Source: Candidatus Kuenenia stuttgartensis
GTDB lineage: Bacteria > Planctomycetota > Planctomycetia > Isosphaerales > Isosphaeraceae
NCBI GenBank assembly: GCA_945874095.1
Contig: CAMCFM010000260.1
Location: 1-6,679 of the forward strand
Length of the DNA stretch: 6,679 nt
Reading direction: 5' to 3'
The position numbers and the translations under genes are program-made. Below are positions 1-6,290 of this stretch, piece after piece. Each line of letters starts with the position of its first letter. Position 1 is the stretch's first letter. The notes under the pieces were generated by a model that did no database searches, was not told the origin of the DNA, and was given only the letters and a program-made list of their open reading frames with translations.

Positions 1-83
1 GCGTCCACCCAGCCATTCAGAATCACGGTCTGGCCGACATTTTCGGCAGTCAATTCACCACAGTTGTGCGTACGTTTGAGCAT
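1..83 (-). CDS. aspS: Aspartyl-tRNA synthetase, N-terminal fragment (partial, runs off left edge)
   Basis: Read on the minus strand from ATG at 83-81, the first 27 codons give MLKRTHNCGELTAENVGQTV followed by ILNGWVD. This matches the start of bacterial AspRS (pattern RTHxCGEL...VGQxVxLxGWV), the first strand of the OB-fold anticodon-binding domain. The enzyme charges tRNA-Asp with aspartate in the cytoplasm; the catalytic class II domain lies outside the window. An in-frame upstream ATG at 137-135, directly after a TGA, would add 18 residues. The start at 83 fits the family length better and has a weak GAG purine stretch about 8 bases upstream, while the upstream ATG has no visible ribosome binding site. 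The gene lies downstream of the phosphoesterase on the same strand, but a hairpin and more than 200 bases separate them, so separate transcription is likely. Only 27 residues are visible, so the call rests on that conserved start. Confidence 0.85.
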   Translation of the reverse strand, partial: MLKRTHNCGELTAENVGQTVILNGWVD

Positions 84-169
84 GAGCCACTCGTAAAATT
101 CAGCCGATGGGCCGAAAACAATCGGGACGGTAAGCATTCAGGTGGATCATTTCGATCAACCCGCCTGAT

Positions 170-188
170 ATATCTCAATCAGAGATAT
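170..188 (-). repeat. Inverted repeat in the aspS leader (7-bp arms, 5-base spacer)
   Basis: On the minus strand the sequence is ATATCTC, then TGATT, then GAGATAT: a perfect 7-bp inverted repeat 87 bases upstream of the preferred aspS start. It is AT-rich and has no T-run, so it does not look like a terminator. It could be a hairpin in the 5' leader or a dimeric regulator site. Which of these it is, or whether it is chance, cannot be decided from the window. Confidence 0.4.
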
Positions 189-253
189 GAAGATGCACCT
201 AACTTATCGCTTTTTCGGATATTTCTCAAGTCAGGAATACGCCAATCCCTGAA

Positions 254-275
254 GAATCCGGCTTTCACCGGATTC
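254..275 (-). terminator. Candidate terminator hairpin after the phosphoesterase gene
   Basis: GAATCCGG and CCGGATTC form a perfect 8-bp stem with a 6-base loop, starting 35 bases beyond the phosphoesterase stop codon on the minus strand. Following bases on that strand are TTCAGGG, so the U-tract is poor. It may be a weak or Rho-assisted terminator, or a 3' end stabilising hairpin. Its position between two same-strand genes supports a transcript-end role. Confidence 0.45.
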
Positions 276-309
276 GTCAAGGGCCGTTTAAATGATTTCT
301 CGTCAGCGT

Positions 310-1254
310 TTATCGCCAGTTGAGCAGTTGGGTCACCCCATGGGCTGCATGGGTTGGATCAAGCGACGACAGGGTCAGTTCCGCACCACCTTGAATTGGC
401 ACAAACTTTGTCCAGCCAATCGGTTGCATAGGATTATGCGGGTAACCGACCGCAGGAATGTTGATCAGCTTGACACCTTCATGCTGGCCTTTCGGGTTCC
501 ACACATGCGTGTGACCAAAAACCACGGCCTTGACCTGGCGGCTTGGCAGGATGGCGTCATAAAGCCTTTGAGTATCAGATAATGCCTTGTCTGTCTTCAG
601 GTCGGGATTGTGGTGGACGTACACGATGGTAGGTGTATCCACATGCTGGGCGAGCGTTTCCGTAAGCCACTTGGCTTGATCCGTGCCGATTGCTCCCGGA
701 GTAAAATTCGGACGCTGGAGCGAGTCCAGAATCAGGAACCTGACGCCCGCGATCGTAAGGTCTGACGTATGATGGCTTTCAATCGCCGTGATCCGTCCCG
801 ATTTGATCAATGCGGAATCGCCCAGAATTTCGCGGAAATTTTCGCGATTGTCATGATTCCCCAGAGCAAGATGGATGGCAATCCCAGCGGACGTCAGTGG
901 GGCCAGCAATTTCATCAGCTGGACGTAATCGCCCTTCTGACCATCGGCCAGAGCCAGGTCACCATCAATCAGAACCGCTTGTGGGGGAACAGGTTCTGCC
1001 AGAATCTGGGCGATCACTTTCGTGAGATTGTTGGTCATGTTCAGTTGATGATTGGTTTTGGCAGGGTCGGCTGCGATGTGCGTATCGGACACAAAGGCGA
1101 CCCACGGCTGAGCCGCGTTTGCCCGGGCGATGGCTGCTGGTGCGAATCGACCTAAAGCGAGTGCGCCAAAGCTGGTGATCGACCGCTTCAGCCACGTTCT
1201 GCGCGATTCTGAAGGCGTAAATGAATCCTGATTCGGAATGATGCTGAATGGCAT
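310..1254 (-). CDS. Tat-exported calcineurin-like metallophosphoesterase (CpdA/3',5'-cyclic phosphodiesterase-like fold)
   Basis: The 314-residue protein has the complete metal-binding motif set of the calcineurin-like phosphoesterase family: D57-x-H59 in SDTH, GD at 98-99, GNHD at 132-135, VHH with H214/H215, and GHTH at 247-250. These residues bind a two-metal centre that cleaves phosphoesters. The motif spacing resembles class III cyclic nucleotide phosphodiesterases and related UDP-sugar or phospholipid hydrolases; the substrate cannot be told from sequence. The N-terminus holds a twin-arginine signal: SRRTWLK at 17-23 (W in place of the usual F), a hydrophobic stretch to about 43, and a probable cleavage site after A45-N46-A47. 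The folded, metal-loaded enzyme is therefore probably exported to the periplasm, which argues against a role on cytoplasmic cAMP. The ATG at 1254 is the only start that keeps the signal. No strong Shine-Dalgarno is visible. It is divergent from the gene at 1389. Confidence 0.92.
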   Translation of the reverse strand: MPFSIIPNQDSFTPSESRRTWLKRSITSFGALALGRFAPAAIARANAAQPWVAFVSDTHIAADPAKTNHQLNMTNNLTKVIAQILAEPVPPQAVLIDGDLALADGQKGDYVQLMKLLAPLTSAGIAIHLALGNHDNRENFREILGDSALIKSGRITAIESHHTSDLTIAGVRFLILDSLQRPNFTPGAIGTDQAKWLTETLAQHVDTPTIVYVHHNPDLKTDKALSDTQRLYDAILPSRQVKAVVFGHTHVWNPKGQHEGVKLINIPAVGYPHNPMQPIGWTKFVPIQGGAELTLSSLDPTHAAHGVTQLLNWR

Positions 1255-1388
1255 GAGATGGCCGCTTTCGTGAAGTGGTAGCGATTTGAGCAGGAAAGAG
1301 ATTATGATACCCTAGCAGAGTGGTGGTTCTGAATAAAGCTCTGATGAAATTTGGATGAAATCTGGCAAGAAAAGATCCGACAGTTCCC
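1255..1388. promoter_or_regulatory. Divergent intergenic region with a GATGAAAT direct repeat
   Basis: This 134-base spacer must drive both the phosphoesterase (leftward) and the membrane protein (rightward). It holds two exact copies of GATGAAAT at 1343-1350 and 1354-1361, with starts 11 bases apart, about one helical turn. An AT-rich patch at 1302-1309 reads TATGAT on the plus strand and TATCATAAT on the minus strand and could serve as a -10 for either direction, but I found no matching -35 at 16-18 bases. No Shine-Dalgarno precedes the 1389 start. The regulatory role is inferred from position. Confidence 0.4.
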
Positions 1389-2396
1389 ATGCGATTCGAC
1401 CCACTCAAAGCACTTGAAGATTCCGAACTGTTGCCTCCTGGCCGATTTCCAGGCGGAACGAGTCAGGCTGAGGCGACTCAAATCTGTCAGGAACTGCTCG
1501 AAAGCCGGGGCTGGGAAGTCGAGTCAAAACGCGTTCAAACCATTTATACCACAGATCTTATCGCCCTGCTTTATCTGACATTTCTCTGGATCGCTGGGGG
1601 CGTTGAATATCTTGCAGGAACCGTCGACTTCAACTGGTTTTGTGTCTGGCTGATTCTCAGTGTGATCCTCCATGAAATGCAATTTTTCCGGCGTCTGGTT
1701 AGCGCAAAAACAAAGGCCACAGAGTTGACAGCAACACTTGGTTCAACGCTGCAAACCAAGCCTGTTTTTGAGATTTTTGTGATGCTGACAAGCCAGAAGC
1801 CAGCACAACTGACGCGTTGGAAATCGCTGATCTCGCCAATGGTTCGGTTGGTTGGCCTACTGGTGACAGTTTGGGCGGCCAATGATTGGATCAACCCTGC
1901 GCCGTCGCTCCAGCGGTTCATTTTCATCATGTGGTGGGTTGGGCTGAGTATTTATCTCTATTTCCTGGCACGACTTCTGGAACTTTCCCGTCAGGTGCAA
2001 AGTGGCAGGACCTGGCCAGAAAATCGAGAATCCATTGGATTTGTACTGGAACTGGCACGTGCGTGGGCTTTGAAACCATCGTCGAGCGTGGCTTTGCGAT
2101 TGCATTTCAAGATGAGCGATGATTGTAGCAATTCCGCGCCGGAGTCGGGCTTGTGGATCAACCAGCCAGGGAATTCTCCAGGACTATGGATTTCTGAACC
2201 AGCAGGAACAAATTTGATCACAAAGGTTTGTGACGATTTGAGAATCCCGTTTGAGCATGACAAAGCGTTTGCCAGATCGTTGCCAACGCTGGGCGGGATC
2301 ATTGCGGAAGGCCCGGAACAAGTGGCCCCACATGGGATGGCACTGATGTCGCAGGTGGTTCACCAGTCAGCACTTCGCTGGGCAAAGTCGCTGTAG
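1389..2396 (+). CDS. Four-helix membrane protein, possible degenerate M28-family peptidase relative
   Basis: The 335-residue protein has a soluble N-terminus (1-52), two hydrophobic helices (about 54-76 and 82-97), a short loop region (about 100-147), two more helices (about 148-166 and 174-197) and a soluble C-terminal domain. I do not recognise it with certainty. The plan resembles membrane-bound M28 aminopeptidase-like proteins: GRFPGGTSQAEA at 18-29 followed by a helix and a Gly-Trp-x-Val strand is like the M28 start (GRxPGT...A). ESIGFVLELARAWALKP at 214-230 is like the helix after the DN motif, and the last helix (VVHQSALRWAKSL) is like an M28 C-terminus. The zinc ligands are not there: the place expected for HxD reads VMLTSQ (131-136), the DN(A/S)G place reads ENRESIG (211-217), and DD (244-245) sits near the expected EE. 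If the homology holds, it is a non-catalytic family member. The ATG at 1389 lacks a clear Shine-Dalgarno. No terminator is evident after the TAG. Confidence 0.8.
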   Translation: MRFDPLKALEDSELLPPGRFPGGTSQAEATQICQELLESRGWEVESKRVQTIYTTDLIALLYLTFLWIAGGVEYLAGTVDFNWFCVWLILSVILHEMQFFRRLVSAKTKATELTATLGSTLQTKPVFEIFVMLTSQKPAQLTRWKSLISPMVRLVGLLVTVWAANDWINPAPSLQRFIFIMWWVGLSIYLYFLARLLELSRQVQSGRTWPENRESIGFVLELARAWALKPSSSVALRLHFKMSDDCSNSAPESGLWINQPGNSPGLWISEPAGTNLITKVCDDLRIPFEHDKAFARSLPTLGGIIAEGPEQVAPHGMALMSQVVHQSALRWAKSL

Positions 2397-2456
2397 AATA
2401 TAGATTTGGAAACTCAGTCTTTTGAATCATTGGACCAACCATATTTGATAATCGCG

Positions 2457-2486
2457 TTGACGGCCTCACCTGTTTGTGTTTAGTAT
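2457..2486 (+). promoter_or_regulatory. Candidate sigma-70 promoter for the TPR-like gene
   Basis: TTGACG (2457-2462, five of six -35 consensus bases) and TAGTAT (2481-2486, four of six -10 bases) are separated by 18 bases, in the 132-base gap before the gene starting at 2529. It would give a leader of about 35 bases. Support is by pattern only. Confidence 0.45.
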
Positions 2487-2528
2487 AGGATTCCATATAG
2501 CGATGGTTCCTTTTGATTTGACCCTGAC

Positions 2529-3572
2529 ATGGGATTTTCAAAATGGGATTTGAAGCTTGATCTGGATCGAAAAAACAGCCGAAAAAGTGGGAACCAGCCA
2601 GCGATGAACGCGCCGGAAAACAAGCCAGCCAATCCTCCGGAACATCTTCTTGAACATGCGGTTGAGACGCACATTCACAATCCGGATGCCGACCGAACGG
2701 CTCTGGAACGCTGGGTGCGTCACAAGCTCAACGGCGGTCCTGCTGCGTGGGGCCCATGGCTGGGCGGATCGATTCTTGCGATCGTAGCCGTGGCTTTTCT
2801 AAGTCAAGGCAGTTCGTCAGGCAAGGTGGGTGAAGCCGGTTGGTCAAAGCTTCTAACGGCTTCCACAGCCCCTGAATACGTCCAGATTGCCGACACCGCC
2901 AACACCGGCTCGGCAGCTGCCTGGGCCAGTAATCTTGCCGCCAACCAGTTTTATAATCAGGCCATCAACAGCCTTCTGGTCAGCCGCGAGACGGTGGATT
3001 TGAACCTCAACAAAGCCAAAGACGCTTACGAGAAAACGATCGCCCGCGCCACTGGAGTGAACGATACGGATCTGGCCAACATTGCTCAACTTGGTCTGGC
3101 TCGGACACTGGAACTGCAAGGCAATCTGACAGGAGCCATTGAAGGCTATGAGAAGGTGGCCAAAGCCGCTGCAAACAGCCCGATTGGCAAGAAGGCAACC
3201 GGTTATGCGGAAGCCCTTAAAAAGCCTGAAGCCAAAACATTCTATCAGGCCCTTGCTGCATATAAGCCTCAGCCTGCTCCTGAGAACAGTCTTGGATCAG
3301 GCCTTGGTTCAGGGTTGGGTGGATCAGGCTTGGACCTGCCTCCGAACCACCCTTCGCTCGACGGCCCGACCATCAATACACCGTTACCAGCCCTGCCCAA
3401 TCCAGGCGATCTGCTGAAGGATCTGGCTCCTCCTCCATCATCTCCTTCTGCTGCACCAAGTGCACCATCGGGCGATGCTTTGAAGGATCTGGCACCACCG
3501 CCGGCCACGAAGCCTGCAACTCCTCCTGCTGATCTTCCAAAGCAGCCATTTGCAGGCGACAAGCCGAAATAA
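2529..3572 (+). CDS. Single-pass membrane protein with TPR-like domain and Pro-rich tail (YfgM-like layout)
   Basis: The 347-residue protein has a charged cytoplasmic N-terminus (1-70), one transmembrane helix (about 74-92, with WGPWLGG...AIVAVAFL), then an Ala-rich helical region (about 126-245) with TPR-like pairs. The clearest is 181-213, where LANIAQLGLARTLELQGNLT is followed by GAIEGYEKVAKA; another is KAKDAYEKTIARA at 162-174. The tail (246-347) is rich in Pro, Ala, Gly and Ser, with GSGLGSGLGGSGL at 256-268 and two copies of GD(L/A)LKDLAPPP. A short N-terminus, one helix and an exported TPR domain is the layout of YfgM-type proteins, which in E. coli act with the SecYEG translocon and periplasmic chaperones; that role here is only a guess. 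The start is uncertain: ATG at 2529 gives 25 extra basic residues, while the in-frame ATG at 2604 (MNAPENKP) is also possible. Neither has a good Shine-Dalgarno. It has its own candidate promoter and terminator. Confidence 0.82.
   Translation: MGFSKWDLKLDLDRKNSRKSGNQPAMNAPENKPANPPEHLLEHAVETHIHNPDADRTALERWVRHKLNGGPAAWGPWLGGSILAIVAVAFLSQGSSSGKVGEAGWSKLLTASTAPEYVQIADTANTGSAAAWASNLAANQFYNQAINSLLVSRETVDLNLNKAKDAYEKTIARATGVNDTDLANIAQLGLARTLELQGNLTGAIEGYEKVAKAAANSPIGKKATGYAEALKKPEAKTFYQALAAYKPQPAPENSLGSGLGSGLGGSGLDLPPNHPSLDGPTINTPLPALPNPGDLLKDLAPPPSSPSAAPSAPSGDALKDLAPPPATKPATPPADLPKQPFAGDKPK
3405..3503 (+). repeat. Duplicated LKDLAPPP segment within the Pro-rich tail
   Basis: Residues 293-303 (GDLLKDLAPPP) and 315-325 (GDALKDLAPPP) of the TPR-like protein differ by one residue and are 22 residues apart. 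Third-codon positions differ between copies (CTCCTCCTCCA versus CACCACCGCCG), so the duplication is not recent or is held by protein-level selection. It lies in a low-complexity tail likely to be disordered. Confidence 0.6.
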
Positions 3573-3602
3573 GTGGCGGATTGGATCATTACCATTCATC
3601 GG

Positions 3603-3644
3603 GAATCGGGTCACCTCAAGTGGTTCGATTCCTTTGCTTTTTCT
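3603..3644 (+). terminator. Candidate rho-independent terminator after the TPR-like gene
   Basis: GAATCG (3603-3608) pairs with CGATTC (3626-3631), with a possible G-U extension and an inner ACC/GGT pairing, followed by the T-rich stretch TTTGCTTTTTCT (3633-3644). It begins 31 bases after the TAA and ends before the rluD ribosome binding site. The stem is short with an imperfect interior, so efficiency is uncertain. Confidence 0.45.
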
Positions 3645-3652
3645 CTAGAACT

Positions 3653-3657
3653 GAGGT
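3653..3657 (+). promoter_or_regulatory. Ribosome binding site of rluD
   Basis: GAGGT lies 9 bases ahead of the ATG at 3667, within CTGAGGTCCGAAAAAA. This spacing supports that ATG, which is also the only in-frame Met ahead of the S4 domain. Confidence 0.6.
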
Positions 3658-3666
3658 CCGAAAAAA

Positions 3667-4710
3667 ATGGATCCGGACCTGATCGAATCGCCCGACACCT
3701 TCAAGGTTGAATCTGACCTGACCACCCAGCCACGTCTGGACGCTTATCTGGCCGTTCGCTATCCGAGCTTTTCACGCGTGGGGATCCAACGCCTGATCGA
3801 AGCTGAGGCTGTTACGGTGAACGACCGCCAAATGCGGCCTTCGTACCGAATCCGTAACGGAGACGTGATTTCCGTCAGTTTTCCTGACCTCCCGGACCGT
3901 CCGGAGCGAGTGATCGAGCCGGAAGATATTCCGCTTGATGTGGTCTATGAAGACGAGTGGCTGACCGTGATCAACAAGCCGCCCAATATGGTGGTGCATC
4001 CCGGTAAAGGCAATTGGAAGGGCACTTTAGTCAACGCCCTTCAGTATCGCTATTCAAACCTCTCGTCCGTTTCCGGAACGCACCGGCCGGGGATCATCCA
4101 CCGGCTCGATCGCGACACCACTGGCCTGGTTCTGGTCGGTCGAGACGACGAAACGCACCGTGGACTGGCCTCCCAGTTCGAAAAACGGACGATCGAAAAG
4201 AATTACATCGCCGTGGTTTATGGCGAGCCAAGCCGGGACCGGGATTTTATCGAGCAGCCGATCGGGCCCCATTCCAGCGTTCGTGAGCGGATGGCGATCA
4301 AGCCTGTGACCGAAGGCGGCAAGGACTCGAAAACGTTTTACGAAGTGGTTCGGCGGTACGGCAAATATTCGGTGGTCAAGTGCGAGCTACACACAGGTAG
4401 AACGCACCAGATTCGCGTGCACCTGGCCTATATCGGAACACCGGTTGTAGCCGATAAGCTCTATGCATGTCGTGACAGGATCACACTTTCCGAGATCAAA
4501 GGGCTAGCCCAGCCGGGGTCCACCGTTGAGGGTGAAGAGCCTCTGATCACGCGACAGGCCCTGCACGCCCACACCATCGCATTTATACATCCGAAAACCG
4601 GTAAACGGATTGAGCTGGAAGCCCCTTTACCAGCCGACATGGTGAGCCTGATCGAGGCCCTGGAAAAAATTCCGCCTGCACCTGTGGTGACGAAAAAAGG
4701 CCGATTTTGA
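3667..4710 (+). CDS. rluD: 23S rRNA pseudouridine synthase, RluD family (RluA superfamily)
   Basis: The 347-residue protein converts uridines in rRNA to pseudouridine in the cytoplasm. RluD of E. coli modifies the three uridines of helix 69 in 23S rRNA; the exact sites here are inferred. An S4 RNA-binding domain spans about 22-75 (RLDAYLAVRYPSFSRVGIQR...VNDRQMRPSYRIRNGD). The catalytic domain follows: NKPPNMVVHPG (103-113), the signature HRLDRDTTGL (145-154) with catalytic D148, ELHTGRTHQIRVHLAYIGTP (240-259) and RQALHAHTIAFIHP (296-309). All key motifs are intact. The segment between VADKLY and RQALHA (about 267-295) is longer than in E. coli RluD and contains CRDRITLSE. Length is within the family's range, slightly long at the N-terminus. 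The stop codon sits inside a terminator hairpin. RluC or another RluA relative is the alternative, but the S4 domain plus motif wording favour RluD. Confidence 0.95.
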   Translation: MDPDLIESPDTFKVESDLTTQPRLDAYLAVRYPSFSRVGIQRLIEAEAVTVNDRQMRPSYRIRNGDVISVSFPDLPDRPERVIEPEDIPLDVVYEDEWLTVINKPPNMVVHPGKGNWKGTLVNALQYRYSNLSSVSGTHRPGIIHRLDRDTTGLVLVGRDDETHRGLASQFEKRTIEKNYIAVVYGEPSRDRDFIEQPIGPHSSVRERMAIKPVTEGGKDSKTFYEVVRRYGKYSVVKCELHTGRTHQIRVHLAYIGTPVVADKLYACRDRITLSEIKGLAQPGSTVEGEEPLITRQALHAHTIAFIHPKTGKRIELEAPLPADMVSLIEALEKIPPAPVVTKKGRF

Positions 4711-4729
4711 GATTCGGAATCGGCGTTTT
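4695..4729 (+). terminator. Rho-independent terminator overlapping the rluD stop codon
   Basis: AAAAGGCCGATT (4695-4706) pairs with AATCGGCGTTTT (4718-4729) over 12 positions with a single G-G mismatch; the core GCCGATT/AATCGGC is a perfect 7 bp. The 3' arm ends in a T-run. The rluD TGA (4708-4710) lies in the 11-base loop, so the 5' arm encodes the last residues of the protein. Because an A-run precedes the stem and a T-run follows it, it could act in both directions. Confidence 0.62.
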
Positions 4730-4771
4730 ATCAACGCTGGCTCAAGTGCACATGGATCATCCCTGAAAAGG

Positions 4772-4801
4772 TTGCAATCCCAATCCGGTTTCGGGCATAA
4801 T
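4772..4801 (+). promoter_or_regulatory. Candidate sigma-70 promoter for argH
   Basis: TTGCAA (4772-4777, four of six -35 bases) and CATAAT (4796-4801, five of six -10 bases) are 18 bases apart, downstream of the rluD terminator and about 70 bases ahead of the argH start. AATCCGG occurs twice across this element (4782-4788 and 4799-4805). No ARG-box-like palindrome is seen. Confidence 0.5.
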
Positions 4802-4859
4802 CCGGACATATTCTGCATCAAAAGCTGACGAAAGTCGTGCAGTCATCCAATCGTAGAGC

Positions 4860-4863
4860 GGAG
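4860..4863 (+). promoter_or_regulatory. Ribosome binding site of argH
   Basis: GGAG lies 5 bases ahead of the ATG at 4869, inside GAGCGGAGCATTC. It supports this start, which also gives the usual short lead-in before the WGGRF motif. Confidence 0.6.
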
Positions 4864-4868
4864 CATTC

Positions 4869-6269
4869 ATGAGCGGTCCTGACACCGGTGGGAAAGCGTG
4901 GGGCGGGCGGTTTCATGGTGGTACCGACAAACGCGTCGAAGCCTTCAGCGAGAGCATCTCTTACGACCGCCGGCTTTACAGGCAAGATGTCGCTGGATCC
5001 ATCGCCCACGCCCATATGCTTGCTGCTGTTGGGATTATGTCGAAGGATGAATCTGCTGCAATAGAAAAGGGCCTGCTCGAAATTCAGGCTGATATCGAGG
5101 CTGGCCGGTTCGAATATTCGATCGCCAAAGAAGATATCCACATGCACATCGAGTCGGCCCTGATCGCCAAACTGGGCGACACCGGCCGCAAGCTCCACAC
5201 AGCTCGAAGCCGTAACGATCAGGTGGCGACCGATTCCAAGCTCTGGACCCGCGATGCTCTCGACCGGATCGACCAACTTCTGGCCGGCTGGATGAAGTCG
5301 CTGGTCAAGGCGGGCCGACGTCATCAAAACGCCGTCATCCCCGGCTTCACCCACCTCCAACGCGCCCAGCCCGTTCTCGCCGGCCATTATTTCCTGGCCT
5401 ATGTCGAAAAATGCAATCGCGACCGCAGCCGCGTGGCGGATTGTCGCAAACGCTTGAACGAGCTGCCTTTGGGTGCTGCCGCACTAGCTGGTACAAGTCT
5501 GCCGATTGATCGTCAGATGACGGCCAAATCGCTCGGTTTTGATCGACCGGCCGCCAACAGCATGGATGTTTCCAGCGATCGCGACTGGGCCATTGAAAGC
5601 GTTTTTGTCCTGACCATGATTCAGCTCCACCTTTCCAACTGGGCTGAGGAATGGATTCTCTGGACCACCTCCGAATTCGGATTCCTGGCCTTGCCCGACG
5701 AATATTGCACCGGCTCGTCGATCATGCCTCAGAAAAAGAATCCAGACGTTTTGGAGCTGACCAGAGGCCGGGCTGGTCGGGTTGTCGGCGATCTCATGAC
5801 CCTGATCACCGTCGTCAAAGGCCTTCCTCTGGCCTATAATCGCGACCTTCAAGAAGATAAAGAACCACTCTTCGACGCCTTTGACACCGTAGAAGCCTGC
5901 CTGGCCCTGGCCGCCCTGATCACAGACGGGGCCCGCCTGCGTGAGGACCGCATCAGGGCCCGCATCGGCGAAGGATTTCTCGACGCCACCGCCTTGATGG
6001 AAGCCCTGATCAAGCGCAATATTCCGCAGAGATCAGCCCACGAACTGGTTGGCCGACTGGTTGGTCTGGCTGAGCAGAAGGGCTGCAAACTGGCCGATCT
6101 TTCGGAAACCGATTTGAAGTCGGTCGATGCCCGGCTTGATGGCTCCTTGCGCGACGAGCTTGGTGTGGATCATGCCGTGGCTGGCTATCAAAGCGAAGGA
6201 TCGAGCGCGCCCGGCGAAGTGGACCGACGCTTGAAACACTGGGAAATCCAGCTCGGCTTGAAGAACTGA
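4869..6269 (+). CDS. argH: Argininosuccinate lyase
   Basis: The 466-residue enzyme catalyses the last step of arginine synthesis, splitting argininosuccinate into arginine and fumarate in the cytoplasm, usually as a homotetramer. It belongs to the fumarase/aspartase superfamily and is full length. Visible motifs in order: WGGRF (11-15), EDIHMHIE (88-95), LHTARSRNDQVATD (109-122), GFTHLQRAQP (159-168) with the catalytic-region His162, and the superfamily signature GSSIMPQKKNPD (282-293), whose loop supplies the catalytic Ser (S283 or S284). LPLAYNRDLQEDKEP (319-333) is the conserved lyase-specific segment after it. The residue before TGSS is Cys280 where many homologues have Ser; it is not catalytic as far as I know. 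No frame break or missing motif. It has its own candidate promoter and probably shares a transcript with the sugar dehydratase gene 30 bases downstream. No argG or other arginine gene is in view. Confidence 0.98.
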   Translation: MSGPDTGGKAWGGRFHGGTDKRVEAFSESISYDRRLYRQDVAGSIAHAHMLAAVGIMSKDESAAIEKGLLEIQADIEAGRFEYSIAKEDIHMHIESALIAKLGDTGRKLHTARSRNDQVATDSKLWTRDALDRIDQLLAGWMKSLVKAGRRHQNAVIPGFTHLQRAQPVLAGHYFLAYVEKCNRDRSRVADCRKRLNELPLGAAALAGTSLPIDRQMTAKSLGFDRPAANSMDVSSDRDWAIESVFVLTMIQLHLSNWAEEWILWTTSEFGFLALPDEYCTGSSIMPQKKNPDVLELTRGRAGRVVGDLMTLITVVKGLPLAYNRDLQEDKEPLFDAFDTVEACLALAALITDGARLREDRIRARIGEGFLDATALMEALIKRNIPQRSAHELVGRLVGLAEQKGCKLADLSETDLKSVDARLDGSLRDELGVDHAVAGYQSEGSSAPGEVDRRLKHWEIQLGLKN

Positions 6270-6284
6270 TCAAAAAAAGACAAC

Positions 6285-6290
6285 GGAGGT
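6285..6290 (+). promoter_or_regulatory. Strong Shine-Dalgarno deciding a GTG start
   Basis: GGAGGT is the best ribosome binding site in the window and lies 9 bases ahead of GTG at 6300. It fixes the start of the SDR gene, which has no ATG before its nucleotide-binding motif. Its presence in the short argH-SDR gap fits translation of a shared transcript. Confidence 0.75.

Noticed and set aside
66..323. An 85-codon plus-strand open frame at the left end
   Set aside because: It starts antisense to the conserved aspS N-terminus, covers both hairpins and shows no domain or ribosome binding site.
965..1408. A 147-codon minus-strand open frame overlapping the phosphoesterase start
   Set aside because: It overlaps the Tat signal and first metal motifs of a clear gene in another frame, and its Arg/Ser/His-rich sequence looks like an out-of-frame shadow.
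2397..2528. Possible small RNA or terminator in the gap after the M28-like gene
   Set aside because: Only tiny palindromes such as TTGGACCAA are visible and there is no stem with a T-run; apart from the candidate promoter I see nothing supported.
3269..3595. A 108-codon Gly-rich minus-strand open frame
   Set aside because: It is the complement of the Pro-rich tail of the TPR-like gene; its Gly richness follows from that.
4782..4805. Paired AATCCGG as a possible ArgR operator upstream of argH
   Set aside because: ARG boxes are AT-rich imperfect palindromes; this is a short GC-bearing direct repeat, so no arginine repressor site is claimed.
4818..5387. A 189-codon open frame on the minus strand opposite the argH 5' end
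   Set aside because: It lies antisense to a fully conserved argH, its protein has no recognisable motif, and such open antisense frames are common in GC-rich codon usage.
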